Below the pieces are notes generated by a model. That model searched no databases. It was not told where the DNA came from and saw only the letters and a list, made by a program, of their open reading frames with translations. This document shows positions 61,207 to 64,000 of a stretch of 64,000 nt of DNA, piece after piece (position 1 is the first letter of the stretch; the number at the start of each line of letters is the position of its first letter). The position numbers and the translations under genes are program-made. Source of the DNA: Profundicola sp051011115 (GTDB lineage: Bacteria; Bacteroidota; Bacteroidia; Flavobacteriales; Weeksellaceae); the NCBI GenBank assembly GCA_051011115.1, contig JBPCUN010000019.1, positions 19,727-83,726 on the forward strand. Reading direction: 5' to 3'.

Positions 61207-61626
61207 ATGATTGCTAAAAAACATACAACGCTTATTCAAAATATAGTCCGCATTATTCTTGGTCTTTTTATGCTATATGCTGGAATAGGCCATGTCTCAT
61301 TTTTACGAGAAGAATTTCAGGCTCAAGTTCCCGTTTGGCTACCTTTAGGAAAAGATTTTGTAGTCGTAGCTTCTGGGATAGTAGAGATTGCCTTAGGCCT
61401 AGCTATGATTTTATGGACTCATAAGAAAACTTATATTGGTATTGCACTGGCCATATTTTATGTGCTTGTATTCCCAGGGAATATTAATCAATATGTGGAA
61501 GGAATTGATTCTTTTGGCTTAGATACCGATCAAGCTCGATTAATCAGACTCTTTTTTCAACCTATATTGATATGGCTTGCCTTATGGTCAACAGGTTTCT
61601 TTAATAAAAGGAAATTGACTAGGTAA
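61207..61626 (+). CDS. DoxX family membrane protein
   Basis: A 139-residue, four-helix membrane protein (DoxX/MauE-like). I start at ATG 61207 (MIAKKHTTLIQNIVRIILG); the longer frame overlaps ChaB. LGLFMLYAGIGHVSFLREEF, VASGIVEIALGLAMIL and FYVLVFPGNINQYVEG are typical. Function of this subgroup is not known. Confidence 0.85.
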   Translation: MIAKKHTTLIQNIVRIILGLFMLYAGIGHVSFLREEFQAQVPVWLPLGKDFVVVASGIVEIALGLAMILWTHKKTYIGIALAIFYVLVFPGNINQYVEGIDSFGLDTDQARLIRLFFQPILIWLALWSTGFFNKRKLTR

Positions 61627-61663
61627 AAGATTATTTGATGATAGATAATAAAATGGATAAATC

Positions 61664-62125
61664 ATGAAAGAAAAAGAAAACATACCGCAGGATATAAACC
61701 CTATACAGGTTTCTACCAGAATTAACGCTCCGATAGAAAAGGTATGGGATGCTATTACCAAACCAGAACTCATGCGAGAATGGTATTTTGATATCGTAGA
61801 AAATGAAATTATAGATGGATCTGTATTTTCATTCTATGAGCCTGGTGATGAACATGAATTTTACCATGAATGTTTTGTGTTAGAATTCGAAGAGCCTAGT
61901 AAGTTTCGGCATACATGGGCTTATCCTAAATTGAGCCAAGGAAGTTCTACCGTCAACTGGGATCTAGAAAAAGATGGGGACATGACAGATGTAATCCTAA
62001 CGCATGAAAGTATCCATCATTTGGAAGATGCTGGTACTATGATTACAAGAGAAAACTTTGCAGAAGGTTGGTTAGAAATTTTGAATGAAAATTTAAAGAC
62101 TTATTTAGAAGAAGCAAACGATTAA
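61664..62125 (+). CDS. SRPBCC (AHSA1-like) domain protein
   Basis: A 153-residue START-like fold protein. It begins with VSTRINAPIEKVWDAITKPE, and LMREWYFDIVENEIIDGSVF and FRHTWAYPKLSQGSSTVNWD follow, ending with ENFAEGWLEILNENLKTYLE. The AHSA1 group binds hydrophobic ligands or chaperones; its partner is unknown here. It forms a short rightward run with ChaB and DoxX. Confidence 0.88.
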   Translation: MKEKENIPQDINPIQVSTRINAPIEKVWDAITKPELMREWYFDIVENEIIDGSVFSFYEPGDEHEFYHECFVLEFEEPSKFRHTWAYPKLSQGSSTVNWDLEKDGDMTDVILTHESIHHLEDAGTMITRENFAEGWLEILNENLKTYLEEAND

Positions 62126-62171
62126 TTTTTTTAATATCTAAACGTTTGCCTTTATTTAGGTTTATATGTAA

Positions 62172-62846
62172 TTAAGGAGATTCCGTAATAATTTCTGATA
62201 ATGCTGGATCTCCTTTTAAATTTCTTATTTGCCTTTCTACCCAAGAAGCACGTTTACTAATATAATTACTCGGGGGGTTGACCCTATATTTTTTAGGACT
62301 TGGAAGCGCTGCAATGATTCTAGCAATTTCATTTCTAGATAATTGCGCGGCAGGTTTTTTAAAATAGTAGATAGATGCTGCTCCTAGGCCAAAGGTTCCT
62401 TTGCCCATTTCTGCAATATTGAGGTATAATTCTAAAATTCTTCTTTTAGGTAAAACCGTTTCTATGGCCAACGTACAATAGGCTTCTAATCCTTTGCGCA
62501 CCCATGTTCTACCTTGCCATAAGAATACATTTTTCGCTACTTGTTGCGATATGGTGCTACCGCCTCTCAATTTTTTGCCTTGTTTGTTTACCTCATAAGC
62601 TTTCTTGATTTCATCTACATCAAACCCATTATGCAAAGCAAACTTCTGATCCTCTGCACCTACCAAGGCCCACATAGCATCCTCTGGAATTTCACTTGAT
62701 GATAGATAATCCCTATTTAAGCCATAACCTTCTACCAAACTATTGATTTGAGTGATGGTAATTGGAGGATTAATCACATGCAAAAGCAAAGCATAAACCC
62801 AGGGAAATGCCAATAGTAAAAAGATGAATTTTAGGATTTTACGCAT
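62172..62846 (-). CDS. mtgA: Monofunctional peptidoglycan transglycosylase
   Basis: A GT51 enzyme polymerising lipid II into glycan chains. The 224-residue protein has one N-terminal membrane helix (6-24) and the motifs catalytic E65 (GAEDQKFALHNGFD), RGGSTISQQVAKNVFLW, KRRILELYLNIAEMGKGTFG, FKKPAAQLSRNEIARIIAAL and PSPKKYRVNPP. There is no transpeptidase domain. It lies after the purD terminator. Confidence 0.95.
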   Translation of the reverse strand: MRKILKFIFLLLAFPWVYALLLHVINPPITITQINSLVEGYGLNRDYLSSSEIPEDAMWALVGAEDQKFALHNGFDVDEIKKAYEVNKQGKKLRGGSTISQQVAKNVFLWQGRTWVRKGLEAYCTLAIETVLPKRRILELYLNIAEMGKGTFGLGAASIYYFKKPAAQLSRNEIARIIAALPSPKKYRVNPPSNYISKRASWVERQIRNLKGDPALSEIITESP

Positions 62847-62857
62847 AGATGTAATTT

Positions 62858-62894
62858 AAAAAACCTACCAAAATTAAATCTAATTTTGATAGGT
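62858..62894 (-). terminator. Terminator of purD
   Basis: A 14-bp stem (TAATTTTGGTAGGT with ACCTATCAAAATTA, one wobble) and a six-base T-run on the minus strand, between purD and mtgA. Confidence 0.85.
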
Positions 62895-62908
62895 CATCTA
62901 TTAATTGA

Positions 62909-64000
62909 TTAAACCTTACCAATATCTTCTCTATAATATTCGTAATCGAAATGAATTTTCTTGATGTTTTGATATGCCTGCTCTCGGGCATCTTCTAAAG
63001 TTTCCCCTAGTCCCACAACGTTTAAAACACGACCTCCAGAAGTTACAACCTTGCTCGCCATTGCAGAAGCTCCTGCAATAAACAGCGGAGCATCTACTTG
63101 ATCTAACCCTCTAATTTCGTAACCTTTATCATAGTTTTCTGGGTATCCTCCACTAGCCATGACTACGCAACAAGCGTGTTGATCTTTCCATTGAATTTCA
63201 AATGATTCTCCACGATTAGATTTTTGAATAATTTCTAATAAATTAGATTCCATTAAAGGCAAAACAGCTTCTGTTTCTGGGTCGCCAAATCGCACATTAT
63301 ACTCTAATAAATAAACGCCAGAGGTTGTTATCATTAATCCAAAAAAGATAACCCCAGAAAAAGTTAATCCTTCCTCTGATAATCCTTTGGCGGTAGGCTC
63401 TAATATCTCTTCTACAAACTCTTGAAAATGAGCCTCTGTAAATAAGGGATTTGGTGCGATTACGCCCATTCCTCCCGTATTTAAACCTGTTTCTCCTTCT
63501 CCAATTTTCTTATGATCCTTGGCAGAAATAAAAGGAACGATTTCTTTTCCGTTATAAATTGATAAGATTGAACATTCAAAACCCTCTAAAAATTGTTCAA
63601 TCACAACCTCATCTCCTGCATCCCCAAAAGACTTATCATCCATCATGTCCTTAACTGCCTCATGCGCTTCAAACTTATCTTGAGCAATGATTACCCCTTT
63701 ACCCGCAGCTAATCCACTTGCCTTGATTACCACTGGAAAAGTTTCTAGATTTTCCACATAATCTTTCGCATCTACAAAGTGACGAAATGTTTGATAAGAA
63801 GCTGTTTTCACACCATGTTTCTGCATAAATTCTTTTGCAAAAACTTTACTCCCTTCTAGATGCGCCGCCTTTTTATGTGGTCCAAATATTTCAAGTCCTG
63901 CTGCTGTAAATTCATCTACAATGCCATCTACCAGTTCCATCTCTGGACCAACAATGGTTAAATCTAATTCATTCGTCATTGCAAAATCATTTAATTCCGC
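62909..64000 (-). CDS. purD: Phosphoribosylamine--glycine ligase, N-terminus outside window
   Basis: Makes GAR in the second step of purine synthesis. 363 residues of the ATP-grasp enzyme are visible; the reading frame stays open to the window edge, so the ATG at 63979 is internal and the N-domain (about 60 residues) is missing. Seen motifs: TIVGPEMELVDGIVD, FPVVIKASGLAAGKGVIIAQ, EVVIEQFLEGFECSIL, NTGGMGVIAP, YLLEYNVRFGDPETEAVLP and ASGGYPENYDKGYEI. Identification is secure. Confidence 0.96.
   Translation of the reverse strand, partial: AELNDFAMTNELDLTIVGPEMELVDGIVDEFTAAGLEIFGPHKKAAHLEGSKVFAKEFMQKHGVKTASYQTFRHFVDAKDYVENLETFPVVIKASGLAAGKGVIIAQDKFEAHEAVKDMMDDKSFGDAGDEVVIEQFLEGFECSILSIYNGKEIVPFISAKDHKKIGEGETGLNTGGMGVIAPNPLFTEAHFQEFVEEILEPTAKGLSEEGLTFSGVIFFGLMITTSGVYLLEYNVRFGDPETEAVLPLMESNLLEIIQKSNRGESFEIQWKDQHACCVVMASGGYPENYDKGYEIRGLDQVDAPLFIAGASAMASKVVTSGGRVLNVVGLGETLEDAREQAYQNIKKIHFDYEYYREDIGKV

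Overview
The window is chromosomal DNA from a member of the Bacteroidetes, most likely the Flavobacteriaceae. The grounds are low GC content, almost no Shine-Dalgarno sequences, promoters of the TTTG-N20-TAnnTTTG type, OmpA proteins with thrombospondin type-3 repeats, a type IX secretion sorting domain, and several Bacteroidetes-typical families (DUF3127, TIGR02757, DUF4920, FeoB-associated Cys-rich protein, M56 peptidase with BlaI). I saw no insertion sequence, prophage, CRISPR array or rRNA. Coding density is high and both end genes (polA, purD) are cut by the window edges.

Layout. 1-9.8 kb: 3' end of polA, smpB, an OmpA/TSP3 porin, the cysE-cysM cysteine pair, aat, then a leftward pair made of a three-barrel outer-membrane protein and a separate OmpA-domain partner, and a DUF3127 protein with an SSB-like tail. 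9.8-18.4 kb: tRNA-Leu(UAG), an orphan GldA-like ATPase, glgX, TIGR02757, an FtsX-type permease, a NamZ muramidase lipoprotein, an aspartate aminotransferase and two small lipoproteins. 18.4-25.7 kb: an iron block with feoA-feoB plus a 57-residue Cys-rich FeoB partner, a CopD-like membrane protein, a siderophore-type TonB receptor and a PepSY membrane protein. 25.7-37.7 kb: mostly leftward genes (SH3-like lipoprotein, ABC-F ATPase, secreted purple-acid-phosphatase-like enzyme with a membrane partner, pncA, rseP, DUF389, GDP-mannose pyrophosphorylase, SprT-like protease), with one 638-bp gene-free stretch.

37.7-45.7 kb: MlaE/MlaF lipid transporter genes, a small barrel protein, then a glycerol regulon (divergent DeoR regulator; glpD-glpK-glpF and a putative porin). 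45.8-51.5 kb: TPR protein, ribH, an RNase H with a viroplasmin domain, and the large purL. 51.6-55.6 kb: a BlaI/BlaR1-type pair with a clear palindromic operator, and a TonB receptor. 55.7-64 kb: purC, a phosphopantetheinyl transferase, a tightly overlapped tyrS-corA-small membrane protein-DinB operon, ChaB, DoxX and SRPBCC proteins, mtgA and purD.

How it fits together. Most genes are core metabolism and envelope biogenesis. Four groups are coherent units: cysteine synthesis (cysE-cysM), ferrous/siderophore iron uptake, glycerol catabolism with a visible set of TTTCGTT operator candidates, and an envelope-sensing BlaI/M56 pair. Three purine genes (purL, purC, purD) lie in separate transcription units. 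I found no clear new defence or mobile system. The most interesting unexplained items are the three-barrel/OmpA split pair, the BlaI operator wrapped around its promoter, the plug-like repeats in the M56 protein, and the glycerol operon porin.
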